Of a stretch of DNA of 64,000 nucleotides, positions 18,936 through 27,647 are shown piece by piece. The translations under genes were made by a program, and so were the position numbers. The notes beneath the pieces are model-generated. The model worked only from the letters and a program-made list of their open reading frames with translations. It did not search any database and was not told where the DNA came from. The stretch is from Chitinophagales bacterium (GTDB taxonomy: Bacteria; Bacteroidota; Bacteroidia; Chitinophagales; Chitinophagaceae), in the NCBI GenBank assembly GCA_017303335.1, contig JAFLBK010000002.1:248001-312000 (forward strand). The letters are read 5' to 3'. The first letter of the stretch is position 1, and every line of letters begins with the position of its first letter.

Positions 18936-20459
18936 ATGAAACCCCAATGCCCGCTCCTCTTTTTATTATTCTTCGTTATGCTGCATGCTGCTTTTGCCCA
19001 AACCATTTCCACGCAAAAGGGGCTTACTACAGCCGTCTTTACCTTACCCGAAGGAACCATCACGGTATACCTGCCGGATGATATCCGTTCCGGGGATTTT
19101 ATCTCAGGTACGATACAGGTTGTACCTGCCGGAAAAACAGCAAGGCAGGCAGAAAAGAATCTTGGCCGGCTCACAAAGTTTATGGTTGAACTTGGGGGCC
19201 AGCGATTTGCTGTTCCGGGGATCCGGGGTACACTACAACATCAACTGGATAACATCAGTTCACTCCATCGTTTCTTGCGTATACTTAACAGCGAGGGAGT
19301 GCAGGCCGGCGAAACGATCATCCGATGTATGCCAGCCCGGCAACCCTCTCTGCAGTCCGGATGTTCTGTGCCCACGCATGCCTTAACGGCAGCGCCCTTC
19401 CGCGTTACCGGTTCATTCGACGGAAACAGCAGTAATACGCAATGCCGTCTTGGTGATCAGCCTGCAGCAATACTGGCCGAATCGCCCCGCGAGTGCATCA
19501 TGCAGTTTCCGGTAAGTGGCAGCGGTATGCAAAGACTTGTAATAACCGAGAATGGAATGCAGGAATGTTCCGGAACTGTTTCGGGGGTTGAAATGCAGGT
19601 AACAAGCGGCAGGCTGAGTTTGCGGAGGGGCGAACGCACTTTTATACGGGTAGACATAACCGGGTTGCAGGGGCTGCACGATACGGCACGTCTCACGCTC
19701 ACGAACCGTACGGTTGATATCATACTGATGCAGCCATCTGATGACTTTGTCCTGCTGCTTCCACCCGACAGCGTGGCAAACGGAAATTACACGGGCCGCT
19801 TTGATGTACAGAGCATCAGGCCCGGAAACTTTTCGGTGAACGTTGATCTCGACCTTCCGCAGCCGCCGGTATATGCCGACAACCGGGGGGTGGAGGCAGG
19901 CGGTATCAAATTACACCCGCTTGAAGTAGACGGTTTGAAGAACGGAATGTCGGATGCTTTTAAGAAGGCTGTCACCGAGATAACCGGCAACCGGGCTACT
20001 AAATACCCGGAACTGGATGGTTGCGGCTCCTGCCTCACCTGCATTCAGGGTATGCTTGATGAAGGAAAAGTGGCGCTGGTGGGCGATATCGGGAATATTC
20101 TGATGGACCATTACGTTGACCTGCTGGTAGGAAAAGCGGGCGGGGCACTTGCCTGGATAAAAGATAAGTTTGATAAACTGGAAAAGGCGGAAGATTTAGC
20201 CGGGGCCATTGCCGATGCGGTTAGGAAAGGGGAAATACAGGTGGTGGAATTCTCTGAGAAAATGTGCGGCTATTGCCTGGTATCGGCCATCGGTTTTTAC
20301 GATGCCAGGACACAGTGCATGGATGCTTTCTTTTACTGCAAGGGGAGTAAGATGTGCTGTACTCAAGCGCTTACGATCATTCACCTGAAGTATTGCGTAA
20401 ACGAAGACGGATTTAAAATACCAGGTACAGGTCTCGATATAGATGTGATCAGCAAATGA
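18936..20459 (+). CDS. Secreted Cys-rich protein of unknown function
   Basis: The 507 residues start with a clear signal peptide (CPLLFLLFFVMLHAAFAQ). The middle looks like repeated beta-sandwich segments without a motif I know. The C-terminal 150 residues are Cys-rich (DGCGSCLTCIQGM, EKMCGYCLVSAIG, KGSKMCCTQAL), suggesting disulphides or metal binding. A helical stretch (AWIKDKFDKLEKAEDLAGAI) lies between the Cys clusters. I start at ATG 18936; the preceding 42 in-frame codons are Cys-rich and not signal-like. It is monocistronic, with divergent and convergent neighbours. No function is proposed. Confidence 0.7.
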   Translation: MKPQCPLLFLLFFVMLHAAFAQTISTQKGLTTAVFTLPEGTITVYLPDDIRSGDFISGTIQVVPAGKTARQAEKNLGRLTKFMVELGGQRFAVPGIRGTLQHQLDNISSLHRFLRILNSEGVQAGETIIRCMPARQPSLQSGCSVPTHALTAAPFRVTGSFDGNSSNTQCRLGDQPAAILAESPRECIMQFPVSGSGMQRLVITENGMQECSGTVSGVEMQVTSGRLSLRRGERTFIRVDITGLQGLHDTARLTLTNRTVDIILMQPSDDFVLLLPPDSVANGNYTGRFDVQSIRPGNFSVNVDLDLPQPPVYADNRGVEAGGIKLHPLEVDGLKNGMSDAFKKAVTEITGNRATKYPELDGCGSCLTCIQGMLDEGKVALVGDIGNILMDHYVDLLVGKAGGALAWIKDKFDKLEKAEDLAGAIADAVRKGEIQVVEFSEKMCGYCLVSAIGFYDARTQCMDAFFYCKGSKMCCTQALTIIHLKYCVNEDGFKIPGTGLDIDVISK

Positions 20460-20461
20460 AT

Positions 20462-21124
20462 CTACCGGGCGCCGAATAAAAGGCTGCCGATGCGTACGAG
20501 GTTGCTGCCTTCTTCCACGGCGATCCGGTAATCGGCGCTCATGCCCATGGATAATGTTGCGGGTTGCGGGTTGTTGGTTGTGGAAGGAAAATGTTTATCA
20601 ACGAGTGCTTTCAGGTATTTGAATTCACTTCTTATCAGGTCGCTGTCATTTGAGAAGGAGGCCATGCCCATGAGGCCGGTGATGCGTATATTGGTTAATT
20701 GCTGAGCGGGTAATGACCCTATTAATTCGTTGAGCTCATACCCGTCGAGGCCGAATTTTGTTTCTTCCCGGGCGATATATACCTGCAGCAGGCAATCGAT
20801 CACCCGGCTGTTCTTTGCTGCCTGCTTGTTTATCTCGCGGAGCAGGTTGAAACTATCGACCCCGTGAATAAGATGAACGAAGGGAGCGATGTATTTTACT
20901 TTATTGCTTTGCAGGTGACCGATGAAATGCCAGCGAATGTCTTTGGGAAGCTGTTCGTATTTCTGTGTGAGTTCCTGTACATAGTTCTCGCCGAAATCGC
21001 GGTGCCCGAGGTTGTACAGTTCCAGGATGTCTTCAACCGGTTTTGTTTTGGAAACGGCAACCAGGGTGGCTTTGCCCTTCAGTTCGTTGATGATCTCGCT
21101 GTATTTTTCTTTGTTGATGCTCAT
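20462..21124 (-). CDS. PLP-binding protein, YggS/PLPBP family
   Basis: Pyridoxal-phosphate homeostasis protein with an alanine-racemase-like barrel. The 220 residues contain the PLP Lys segment ATLVAVSKTKPVEDILELY, then GENYVQELTQKY and WHFIGHLQSNKVKYI, and the phosphate loop SMGMSADYRIAVEEGSNLVR. The start ATG at 21124 is family-like. A short repeat-derived insert (TTNNPQPATLSMG) lies before the phosphate loop. The stop is two bases from that of the convergent secreted protein gene. Confidence 0.93.
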   Translation of the reverse strand: MSINKEKYSEIINELKGKATLVAVSKTKPVEDILELYNLGHRDFGENYVQELTQKYEQLPKDIRWHFIGHLQSNKVKYIAPFVHLIHGVDSFNLLREINKQAAKNSRVIDCLLQVYIAREETKFGLDGYELNELIGSLPAQQLTNIRITGLMGMASFSNDSDLIRSEFKYLKALVDKHFPSTTNNPQPATLSMGMSADYRIAVEEGSNLVRIGSLLFGAR

Positions 21125-21173
21125 GGATGAGTCGCTGAACGTACAGGTAAAGGTCTTATAAAGACGGGAAAAA

Positions 21174-21202
21174 AAATGTGCAGACCCGGGTTCCGCACAT
21201 TT
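21174..21202 (-). terminator. Intrinsic terminator after the acyl-CoA dehydrogenase gene
   Basis: An 8-bp stem (AAATGTGC with GCACATTT) around a 13-base loop. On the minus strand it runs into eight T residues (complement of 21169-21176). It lies between the dehydrogenase stop (21222) and the YggS start. Confidence 0.7.
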
Positions 21203-21221
21203 CCAGTTATATTGTTTTTGA

Positions 21222-22376
21222 TCATTTCAAAATCGACCTGCCGATCACGATGCGCTGCACTTCGCTGGTGCCCTCGTAGATCTGGGTGATCTTGGCGTCA
21301 CGCATCAGGCGTTCTACATGGTATTCTTTTACAAAGCCGTAGCCACCGTGAATCTGTACTGCTTCCGTGGCGGTCCACATGGCGGTTTCGCTGGAAAATA
21401 CTTTGGCCATGCTGCTGCTTAAGGTGTAGTCGATATGCTGGTCTTTTTCCCAGGCGGCTTTCAGGCAGAGCAGGCGGGAAGCTTCAATGCGGGTTGCCAT
21501 ATCGGCGAGTTTGAACTGGATGATCTGGTGATTCATGATCTCAGTGCCGAAGGCTTTACGTTGTTTGCTGTAGGCAAGTGCCAGTTCGTAGGCGCCGCTG
21601 GCGATGCCCAATGCCTGTGAAGCGATGCCGATGCGGCCGCCGGCCAGGGTTTTCATAGCGAACTTGAAACCGAAGCCGTCTTCGCCGATGCGGTTCTCTT
21701 TCGGCACTTTTACGTCGTTGAACAGGATGCTGTGTGTATCGCTGCCGCGGATGCCGAGTTTGTTCTCCTTGGCGCCCACAACCACACCGGGCCAGTTCTT
21801 CTCTACAATGAAAGCATTGATGCCCTTGCTTCCCTTGGCAGGATCTGTTTGGGCGATCACCAGGTACACGCTGGCGCTGTTGCCGTTGGTGATCCAGTTC
21901 TTGGTTCCATTCAATAAATAATGATCGCCTTTGTCTTCGGCGGTCGTGCGTTGCGAAGTGGCGTCGCTTCCGGCCTCGGGTTCACTCAGGAGAAATGCGC
22001 CGATATAAAGCTGCCCATCCTTCTTGCCCTGTGCAAGGGGCGTCAGGTATTTTTTCTTTTGATCTTCTGTTCCGTATTCCTGGAGACCATAACAAACAAG
22101 ACTGTTGTTCACACTCATGCAAACACTCACGCTGGCGTCTACCTTGCTGATCTCTTCCATGGCCAGTACATAGCTTACGGTATCCATGCCACTGCCTCCG
22201 TATTCCTGTTTCACCATCATGCCCATGAATCCGAGGTCGGCCAGTTTTTCGATCTGTTCTTTGGGAAATTTCTGTTGTTCGTCGCGTTCGATTACCCCGG
22301 GAAGGCATTCATTCACGGCAAAATCGCGGGCGGCCTGGCGGATCATTTGTTGTTCTTCAGTCAGTTGAAACAGCAT
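21222..22376 (-). CDS. Acyl-CoA dehydrogenase
   Basis: FAD enzyme introducing an alpha,beta double bond into acyl-CoA. The 384 residues match the short/medium-chain family. FAD/substrate motifs are present: QLYIGAFLLSEPEAGSDATS and NWITNGNSASVYLV. The catalytic base Glu is in YEGTSEVQRIVIGRSIL. I use the Met at 22376 (MLFQLTEEQQ), because the eight codons before it add a non-family extension. Substrate length cannot be told. No other beta-oxidation gene is adjacent. Confidence 0.93.
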   Translation of the reverse strand: MLFQLTEEQQMIRQAARDFAVNECLPGVIERDEQQKFPKEQIEKLADLGFMGMMVKQEYGGSGMDTVSYVLAMEEISKVDASVSVCMSVNNSLVCYGLQEYGTEDQKKKYLTPLAQGKKDGQLYIGAFLLSEPEAGSDATSQRTTAEDKGDHYLLNGTKNWITNGNSASVYLVIAQTDPAKGSKGINAFIVEKNWPGVVVGAKENKLGIRGSDTHSILFNDVKVPKENRIGEDGFGFKFAMKTLAGGRIGIASQALGIASGAYELALAYSKQRKAFGTEIMNHQIIQFKLADMATRIEASRLLCLKAAWEKDQHIDYTLSSSMAKVFSSETAMWTATEAVQIHGGYGFVKEYHVERLMRDAKITQIYEGTSEVQRIVIGRSILK

Positions 22377-22408
22377 AAGCAATAGTTTAGATAGGTGCAA
22401 AAATAGGG

Positions 22409-23056
22409 TTATGGGCGGGTATTTTCCGCCAGCAGCCGCATAAAATCTTTGCGGAGTATCATCCGGGCGCCCAGGCTTTCAAGGTGCAGGGTATACACCT
22501 GGCAATCAATCAATACCACGCCTTCCTGTTTCAGCTGTTCTACATACCGGGCCAGCGCAAATTTGCTGGCATTGGTCTGCCTGCTGAACATACTTTCACC
22601 GAAGAATATATTGCCCAGCCGTACCCCATAAATACCTCCAACCAGTTCGTTGTTGTTCCAGGCTTCGGCGCTGTGCGCATAGCCAAGTTCATGCAGGCGT
22701 ATATAGGCGTTCTGTACTTCAGCTGATATCCAGGTGCCATCCTGGTCCTTCCGGCTGATAGTTTTGCAGTTGCGTATTACTTCGGCAAAAGCCGTATTGG
22801 TTGTAAAGCCGAATGGCCCGCTGCGCAATACCCGTTTCATACTCCGGCTGATCTTCAGTTCATCGGGAAAGAGAACAAAGCGGGGATCGGGGCACCACCA
22901 GCAGATGGGATCCTGTTCGCTGTACCAGGGAAAGATGCCTTGCTGATAGGCCAGCAATAAACGCCCGGTGCTGAGGTCGCCGCCGATGGCCAGCAAGCCG
23001 TCTTCATCAGCCATTTCCACGGGTGGAAATACCAGGTCGTTGCTGAGCAGGAACAT
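22409..23056 (-). CDS. aat: Leucyl/phenylalanyl-tRNA--protein transferase
   Basis: Transfers Leu or Phe from aminoacyl-tRNA to proteins with N-terminal Arg or Lys, creating N-degrons. The 215 residues show FPPVEMADEDGLLAIGGDLS, QGIFPWYSEQDPICWWCPDP, WISAEVQNAYIRLHELGYAH and FFGESMFSRQTNASKFAL, all family hallmarks. It starts six bases after the clpS stop, so transferase and adaptor of the N-end rule pathway form one operon. Confidence 0.96.
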   Translation of the reverse strand: MFLLSNDLVFPPVEMADEDGLLAIGGDLSTGRLLLAYQQGIFPWYSEQDPICWWCPDPRFVLFPDELKISRSMKRVLRSGPFGFTTNTAFAEVIRNCKTISRKDQDGTWISAEVQNAYIRLHELGYAHSAEAWNNNELVGGIYGVRLGNIFFGESMFSRQTNASKFALARYVEQLKQEGVVLIDCQVYTLHLESLGARMILRKDFMRLLAENTRP

Positions 23057-23062
23057 GGGTGA

Positions 23063-23359
23063 TCAGTTGGCGATGACTTCGATGGTAGCGTTGATGCCGC
23101 GGTCGGTAATGGCATCGCATTGGGGCTTCAGGGATTCGTAGCTGCCTTCCTTAACGGCGTATTTGCCTTTGGCATCGATGATGATGGCGCATTGTTCGGC
23201 CTGTTCGATGCTGTGTCCGCAGATCTTGATGAGTGTTTCGATAACCCATTCGAAGGTATTCACCTCATCGTTCCATACAATGAGCGAACAGGGTTCATCG
23301 ATGGCGGTAAGCAATTCGGTTTGCTCGTCGGATTGTGTATATGGGTTCGTGGGAAACAT
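23063..23359 (-). CDS. clpS: ClpS adaptor for ClpAP N-end rule degradation
   Basis: A 98-residue adaptor that hands N-degron proteins to the Clp ATPase. The core CSLIVWNDEVNTFEWVIETL contains the Asn-Asp pair of the N-degron pocket, and the EQAEQCAIIIDAKGKYAVKE segment matches the C-terminal half. I start at the Met at 23359 (MFPTNPYTQSDEQ), giving a flexible N-terminal tail of normal length; the earlier Met at 23413 would add 18 residues. First gene of clpS-aat. Confidence 0.93.
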   Translation of the reverse strand: MFPTNPYTQSDEQTELLTAIDEPCSLIVWNDEVNTFEWVIETLIKICGHSIEQAEQCAIIIDAKGKYAVKEGSYESLKPQCDAITDRGINATIEVIAN

Positions 23360-23538
23360 GGTAGGGACAAAAATAAGGCGATTTTTCCCGAAAAAGCAAA
23401 GATGTCTACACATGAAAATGCCCTGCTATGTGTAACCCGACTGGAAACCGAAGGCCTGCTTTCTGGCCGGCTACAATTTATTTTTTAGTGCGTATAGAGA
23501 AGGTCTTTCGGAAATACCCGCTGGCTACCGGGCTCTAT

Positions 23539-23568
23539 AAAATAAAAAAACCTCACATTGCTGTGAGG
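23539..23568 (-). terminator. Intrinsic terminator of the tRNA-Val gene
   Basis: A 7-bp perfect stem (CCTCACA with TGTGAGG) with loop TTGC at 23551-23568. On the minus strand it is followed by a T-rich run (complement of 23540-23550). It begins five bases after the tRNA 3' end. Confidence 0.8.
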
Positions 23569-23572
23569 CTTG

Positions 23573-23647
23573 TGGGAGCACACGGGCTCGAACCGCGGAC
23601 CCTCTGCTTGTAAGGCAGATGCTCTAAACCAACTGAGCTATGCTCCC
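23573..23647 (-). tRNA. tRNA-Val (anticodon TAC)
   Basis: A 75-nt cloverleaf on the minus strand. The acceptor stem is GGGAGCA with TGCTCCC, the D arm is AGCTCAGTTGGTTTAGAGC, and the anticodon loop is CTTACAA flanked by TCTGC/GCAGA. The T arm contains GGTTCGAGCC. The discriminator is A and CCA is not encoded. The anticodon TAC reads valine codons. Confidence 0.95.
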
Positions 23648-23705
23648 TTTTTTCGGATGGCAAAGATAAGGGTTAAAATGTTCTGGCAAAATCTTTTTGA
23701 AAAAA

Positions 23706-24011
23706 TCAATTGAGTTGTACAGCGGGTAAACGGTACGATTGTCCATCGTATACAAACAACTCGTCGATCTCGACGGTCCAGTACCGGTACAGGGGCGATT
23801 TGCTGAGGTAGTGTTCCACTTCGGCCTTATCGGGCGCATTGAACACCATCCAGCTGCGCTGGGTTTCCATGCTCACGGTATAGTAGTCGATGATGTTTTT
23901 TTCGATCAGGCTGTTGATGTATACCCGGTGAGGCGGAACGAAGCTCATGAATTCTTCGTCCATCTCGAACTGGATGGTCACCTGGTATTTATTCAGCGGC
24001 ACATTGTTCAT
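23706..24011 (-). CDS. Small conserved-looking protein, YciI/muconolactone-isomerase-like fold guess
   Basis: A 101-residue protein starting MNNVPLNKYQVTIQFEMDEE. The pattern of an opening strand (YQVTIQF), a His-containing helix (FVPPHRVYINSLIEK) and a MVFNAPDKAEVEHYLSKSP segment recalls small alpha/beta-barrel dimers of the YciI or EthD type, but no catalytic motif is clear. The start overlaps the mtaB stop by four bases (ATGA), so it is translationally coupled to mtaB. Confidence 0.7.
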   Translation of the reverse strand: MNNVPLNKYQVTIQFEMDEEFMSFVPPHRVYINSLIEKNIIDYYTVSMETQRSWMVFNAPDKAEVEHYLSKSPLYRYWTVEIDELFVYDGQSYRLPAVQLN

Positions 24012-25276
24012 ATTTTCCATTCGGTGATGCTGTTTTCCCATGCTTGCTGGTACGGCACGGTGATCTTGATATAATTATCGGTATAGCCTTCCAGCATACC
24101 GTTCCGGTTCTTCGATTCGAACAATACTTTTCTCGTCTGCCCGATATGCTGGCTGGTGAAATACTGCATTTTCCGGTAGCTCAGGTTGCGGAGTTGTTTG
24201 TTGCGTTCGTGGCGTATGTTCATCGGCACCACCTCGCTCATTCCGGCGGCCAGGGTATTCGCCCGCTCAGAATAGGTGAACACATGCAGGTAGGAGATGT
24301 CCAGTTGATGCAGGAAGTCGAAGGTCTCCCTGAAGTCGGCATCGGTCTCTCCCGGAAATCCCACGATCACATCCACGCCGATGCAGCAATGCGGCATGAT
24401 GGCTTTGATCAGGCCCACCCGTTCGGCATATAATTCCCGCTGGTACCGCCGCCGCATCAATCCCAGTATCCGGTTGCTGCCGCTTTGTAGCGGGATGTGA
24501 AAATGCGGCATGAAGCGTTTGCTGTTGCTCACGAATTCGATGATCTCGCTGCTGAGCAGGTTGGGCTCGATGGAAGAGATCCGGAAACGTTCGATGCCGC
24601 TTACGTCATCGAGGGCCTGAACCAGTTCAAAGAAATTCTCCTCTTTTCGTTTACCGCCACTCAGCCCCTTGCCGAAGTCGCCGAGGTTGATGCCGGTAAG
24701 CACTACTTCTTTCGCGTCTTGCGACGCAAGCGCTTTTACATTGGCAACAACATTTTCGATGCTGTCGCTCCGGCTCTTGCCCCGGGCCATCGGTATGGTG
24801 CAGAACGAACAGGTATAATCGCAGCCGTCCTGTACTTTTAAAAATATGCGGGTGCGGTCGTTGATGGAATGGGATGCCGTGAACGAATTTACATCGTCGA
24901 TATCGCAGCTGCAGATCTTCGCCGCATCTCCCTTGGTGATCTCACGCAGATGCTCGGTGATGTTGAATTTCTCGGCGGCGCCCAGCACCAGGTCCACCCC
25001 GGGAATGGAAGCGATCTCCTGGGGTTTCAACTGGGCGTAGCAGCCGGTGATAACCACCATGGCTTCGGGGGCTTTGCGCTGGATCCGGCGTACGAGCTGC
25101 CGGCATTCTTTATCCGCGTTCTCCGTAACCGAACAGGTATTGATGACGTATACATCGGCCACTTCGTCGAAGTCTTTCTTTTCAAAGCCGTCGTTCTCGA
25201 GCAACCTGCCAATGGTGGAGGTTTCCGAGAAATTCAGCTTGCAGCCCAATGTATGCAGCGCAACGGTTTTGTTCAT
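24008..25276 (-). CDS. mtaB: tRNA t6A37 methylthiotransferase MtaB
   Basis: Radical-SAM enzyme adding a methylthio group to t6A37 of tRNA. It has 422 residues. The N-terminal UPF0004 domain has cysteines in LHTLGCKLN, VINTCSVT and VVITGCYAQ. The radical-SAM triad is DGCDYTCSFCTIP. A C-terminal TRAM domain contains SKNRNGMLEGYTDNYIKI. The Met at 25276 (MNKTVALHTLGCKLN) is the family-like start; the Met 19 codons upstream is not. It is coupled to the small gene at 23706. Confidence 0.94.
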   Translation of the reverse strand: MNKTVALHTLGCKLNFSETSTIGRLLENDGFEKKDFDEVADVYVINTCSVTENADKECRQLVRRIQRKAPEAMVVITGCYAQLKPQEIASIPGVDLVLGAAEKFNITEHLREITKGDAAKICSCDIDDVNSFTASHSINDRTRIFLKVQDGCDYTCSFCTIPMARGKSRSDSIENVVANVKALASQDAKEVVLTGINLGDFGKGLSGGKRKEENFFELVQALDDVSGIERFRISSIEPNLLSSEIIEFVSNSKRFMPHFHIPLQSGSNRILGLMRRRYQRELYAERVGLIKAIMPHCCIGVDVIVGFPGETDADFRETFDFLHQLDISYLHVFTYSERANTLAAGMSEVVPMNIRHERNKQLRNLSYRKMQYFTSQHIGQTRKVLFESKNRNGMLEGYTDNYIKITVPYQQAWENSITEWKI

Positions 25277-25350
25277 CGGGGCAAAATTAGCGAAAAGCGG
25301 GGGAACCGCTTCCCGGATATTGCAATCAGTCATTTCAGTTAACTTGCAGC

Positions 25351-25794
25351 ATGCTTAAAAAATATCTCCCATATATAGCGCTTGTGGCAGCTGCCGGTTT
25401 GCTCTTTTTCATCAAACGCAATCAACGCGGTCGGGTACAACCGCCAACCGAACAAACTGAGCGGATAACTGTTCCGCCGGTAATGCCCGGGAAACCGGAA
25501 CAGAAGCAATATGAGGGTTTCGATCGCAATACCAGCCATCTCATCTTCAGCAAACATGCAAAATGCCGGATGGATTGCCGACATATCGACGAAGCAGAGG
25601 TAAGGGAGATTCTGAAAAACGGGGTGGTGAATGAAAAAAAGATCCAGCGGGATAAACGGGGCATGACCTACCCGGTGGAAGGAACCACCCGCGACGGCCA
25701 GCGGGTGCGGATCGTTTTTGCGCCCAAGGATGATGTACTGGTGGTGGTAACCGTGATCGACCTTGGTACAGAATGGTCATGTGATTGTAATTAG
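25351..25794 (+). CDS. Membrane-anchored DUF4258 protein
   Basis: A 147-residue protein with one N-terminal membrane helix (YLPYIALVAAAGLLFFI), a Pro/Glu-rich linker and a C-terminal DUF4258-type domain (about residues 65-140: LIFSKHAKCRMDCRHIDEAE and VRIVFAPKDDVLVVVTVIDL). DUF4258 resembles small RNase-toxin folds, but anchoring makes a toxin role doubtful, and no antitoxin is adjacent. Function unknown. Confidence 0.8.
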   Translation: MLKKYLPYIALVAAAGLLFFIKRNQRGRVQPPTEQTERITVPPVMPGKPEQKQYEGFDRNTSHLIFSKHAKCRMDCRHIDEAEVREILKNGVVNEKKIQRDKRGMTYPVEGTTRDGQRVRIVFAPKDDVLVVVTVIDLGTEWSCDCN

Positions 25795-25873
25795 TTCTCC
25801 ACCTGTCAAATCTTGGGCGGTGGCAGAAATAAAAAACCTGTAAGTTTGTTGCCCAACGAGAACGGTTTGCGTA

Positions 25874-27391
25874 ATGAATATTAAATCCATCCTGGCAAAG
25901 CCATTTGCCGGGTATATATATAAACAGATCAGGAAGGGTATGGAAACGGCGGTCGCCGATCAGCAATCCCTGTTCCAGCAGCTCATCAAAACAGCCCTCA
26001 AAACAGAGTTCGGCAAAGACCACGATTTCGCCAACATCAAATCGCACGAGGATTTTGTAAAGCGGGTTCCGCTCCGCGACTACGAGGCCTTCAAGCCCTA
26101 TATCGAAAAGATCAAGGAAGGCAAGCATAATATTCTCTGGAAAGGACAGCCCATTTATTTCGCCAAGACCAGCGGCACCACCAGCGGGGTGAAATACATC
26201 CCCATCACCAAAGAGTCAATCCCCAACCATATCAATACGGCACGCAACGCGTTGTTGTGCTACATGGCCGAAACAGGCAATTCGAAATTCGCCGATGGCA
26301 AACTGATATTCCTGAGCGGTTCGCCCGAACTGGAACGGGTGGGTGGTATACCTACCGGCCGGCTCAGCGGCATCGTGAACCACCACGTGCCCAAGTATCT
26401 CCGCTCGAACCAGCTTCCTTCTTTCACAACAAACTGCATCGAAGAGTGGGAAGAGAAACTGGATAAGATCGTGGAAGAAACGATCCGCCAGGACATGACG
26501 CTCATCAGCGGTATTCCGCCATGGATGCAGATGTACTTCGACCGCCTGATCGAAAAGAGCGGGAAAAAAGTGGGCGAATTATTTCCCCATTTCAGCGTGA
26601 TGGTGCAGGGAGGTGTGAACTTCGAACCCTATAAAGCCAAGTTGTATGAAAGCATCGGCCGCCCGGTCGATTGCATCGAACTCTTCCCGGCCAGCGAAGG
26701 ATTCTTCGCCTTCCAGGATTCTCAGAAAGAACCGGGCTTACTGCTCAACACCAACAGCGGTATCTTCTTCGAATTTGTTCCGGCCGCGGAGATATTCAAT
26801 GAGAACCCCACAAGGCTTACACTCAGGGATGTGAAAGTAGGCGAGAACTACGCTCTTATCATCAGCAGCAATGCGGGACTCTGGGGATACAATATCGGCG
26901 ATACGGTGAAATTCGTTTCCACCAACCCGTACCGGCTGGTGGTGACCGGTCGTACCAAACATTTTATCTCCGCCTTTGGCGAACATGTGATCGGGGAAGA
27001 AGTGGAAGCGGCGTTGTTGCAGGCCGCCAACGAAGAGCATATTCATATCACGGAGTTTACCGTGGCTCCGCGTATATCCACCGATGCCGGAAAAAGTTTT
27101 CACGAGTGGTTCATCGAATTCGAGAACAAACCCGAGGATATAGCGGCCTTCGCCCGCAAGATCGACGACAACCTGCGCAACAGGAATGTATATTACGATG
27201 ACCTCATCGCCGGTAATATCCTGCAGCGGCTTAAAATTTCCCCGATACAGAAAAACGGTTTCATCGATTACATGAAGAGCATCGGTAAACTGGGCGGACA
27301 AAACAAAGTACCCCGCCTGAGTAACGACCGCACAATCGCCGATGGATTGTCGGCCTTCGTTCAACAACAACCGGCCCCCGCTGAACTTTAA
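25874..27391 (+). CDS. GH3-family acyl-acid amido synthetase-like protein
   Basis: A 505-residue member of the GH3 branch of the adenylate-forming superfamily. GH3 enzymes adenylate an acid and conjugate it to an amino acid. Motifs seen are YFAKTSGTTSGVKYIPIT (ATP loop), IELFPASEGFFAFQDSQKE and LWGYNIGDTVKFVSTNPYRL, then VTGRTKHFISAFGEHVIGEE. Bacterial homologues are common in Bacteroidota, but their substrates are unclear. It lies immediately upstream of the arginine operon and reads in the same direction, but that operon has its own promoter. Confidence 0.88.
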   Translation: MNIKSILAKPFAGYIYKQIRKGMETAVADQQSLFQQLIKTALKTEFGKDHDFANIKSHEDFVKRVPLRDYEAFKPYIEKIKEGKHNILWKGQPIYFAKTSGTTSGVKYIPITKESIPNHINTARNALLCYMAETGNSKFADGKLIFLSGSPELERVGGIPTGRLSGIVNHHVPKYLRSNQLPSFTTNCIEEWEEKLDKIVEETIRQDMTLISGIPPWMQMYFDRLIEKSGKKVGELFPHFSVMVQGGVNFEPYKAKLYESIGRPVDCIELFPASEGFFAFQDSQKEPGLLLNTNSGIFFEFVPAAEIFNENPTRLTLRDVKVGENYALIISSNAGLWGYNIGDTVKFVSTNPYRLVVTGRTKHFISAFGEHVIGEEVEAALLQAANEEHIHITEFTVAPRISTDAGKSFHEWFIEFENKPEDIAAFARKIDDNLRNRNVYYDDLIAGNILQRLKISPIQKNGFIDYMKSIGKLGGQNKVPRLSNDRTIADGLSAFVQQQPAPAEL

Positions 27392-27427
27392 CCCGAAAAA
27401 ATTGCCCGGTTTATTTTCAAAATCACT

Positions 27428-27435
27428 TATTTTTG
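27428..27435 (+). promoter_or_regulatory. -7 promoter element of the arginine operon (TATTTTTG)
   Basis: Exact TAnnTTTG match 37 bases after the GH3 stop. Transcription would begin near 27442, about 17 bases before the GTG of the leader ORF. No ArgR-type palindrome was recognised by eye around it. Confidence 0.6.
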
Positions 27436-27458
27436 TGCCCCTATAGTTACTTATATAC

Positions 27459-27551
27459 GTGAACAGGACACAAATACATAACTTCTCTGTTGAATTGCTG
27501 CCTTCCGGCAACAATGCCCGTTACGTATTGCGATACCGACGTGGATGCTGA
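27459..27551 (+). CDS. Candidate arginine-rich leader peptide of the arg operon (30 codons)
   Basis: A GTG-initiated frame (upstream in-frame stop at 27444-27446) ends with TGA at 27549-27551. The peptide starts VNRTQIHNF and ends ARYVLRYRRGC: four Arg codons (CGT, CGA, CGA, CGT) fall within eight codons, five to fourteen codons... more exactly at 27519-27542, directly before the stop. It starts about 17 bases from the predicted transcription start, and a strong hairpin begins at its stop codon. This is the arrangement of an attenuation leader that senses arginyl-tRNA supply. The ORF has no ATG, so translation is inferred. Confidence 0.5.
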   Translation: MNRTQIHNFSVELLPSGNNARYVLRYRRGC

Positions 27552-27583
27552 TAGGACAAGCAGTTAAAAGCTGCCCCTGTCAG
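27495..27583 (+). promoter_or_regulatory. Hairpins of the arg operon leader
   Basis: Hairpin 1 at 27495-27514: TTGCTGCC, loop TTCC, GGCAACAA (one mismatch), within the leader ORF just before its Arg codons. Hairpin 2 at 27548-27583: outer stem CTGATAGG with CCTGTCAG (one G-U) and inner stem GCAG with CTGC, starting at the leader stop codon. No T-run follows hairpin 2 (TGAAAAAAGCC), so it is not a standard intrinsic terminator. Control might act through Rho, RNA stability or translation of the GNAT gene. Confidence 0.5.
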
Positions 27584-27647
27584 TGAAAAAAGCCCCCCGG
27601 ACAATTTCTCTTACCCATTTATTGATCACCTTTTCAATTTTCACGAA

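Noticed and set aside
25351..25794. DUF4258 protein as toxin of a toxin-antitoxin pair
   Set aside because: It has a membrane anchor and no small antitoxin gene is adjacent.
27548..27600. Hairpin at the arg leader stop as an intrinsic terminator
   Set aside because: It is followed by TGAAAAAAGCCCCCC, not a T-run, so a standard rho-independent terminator is not supported.
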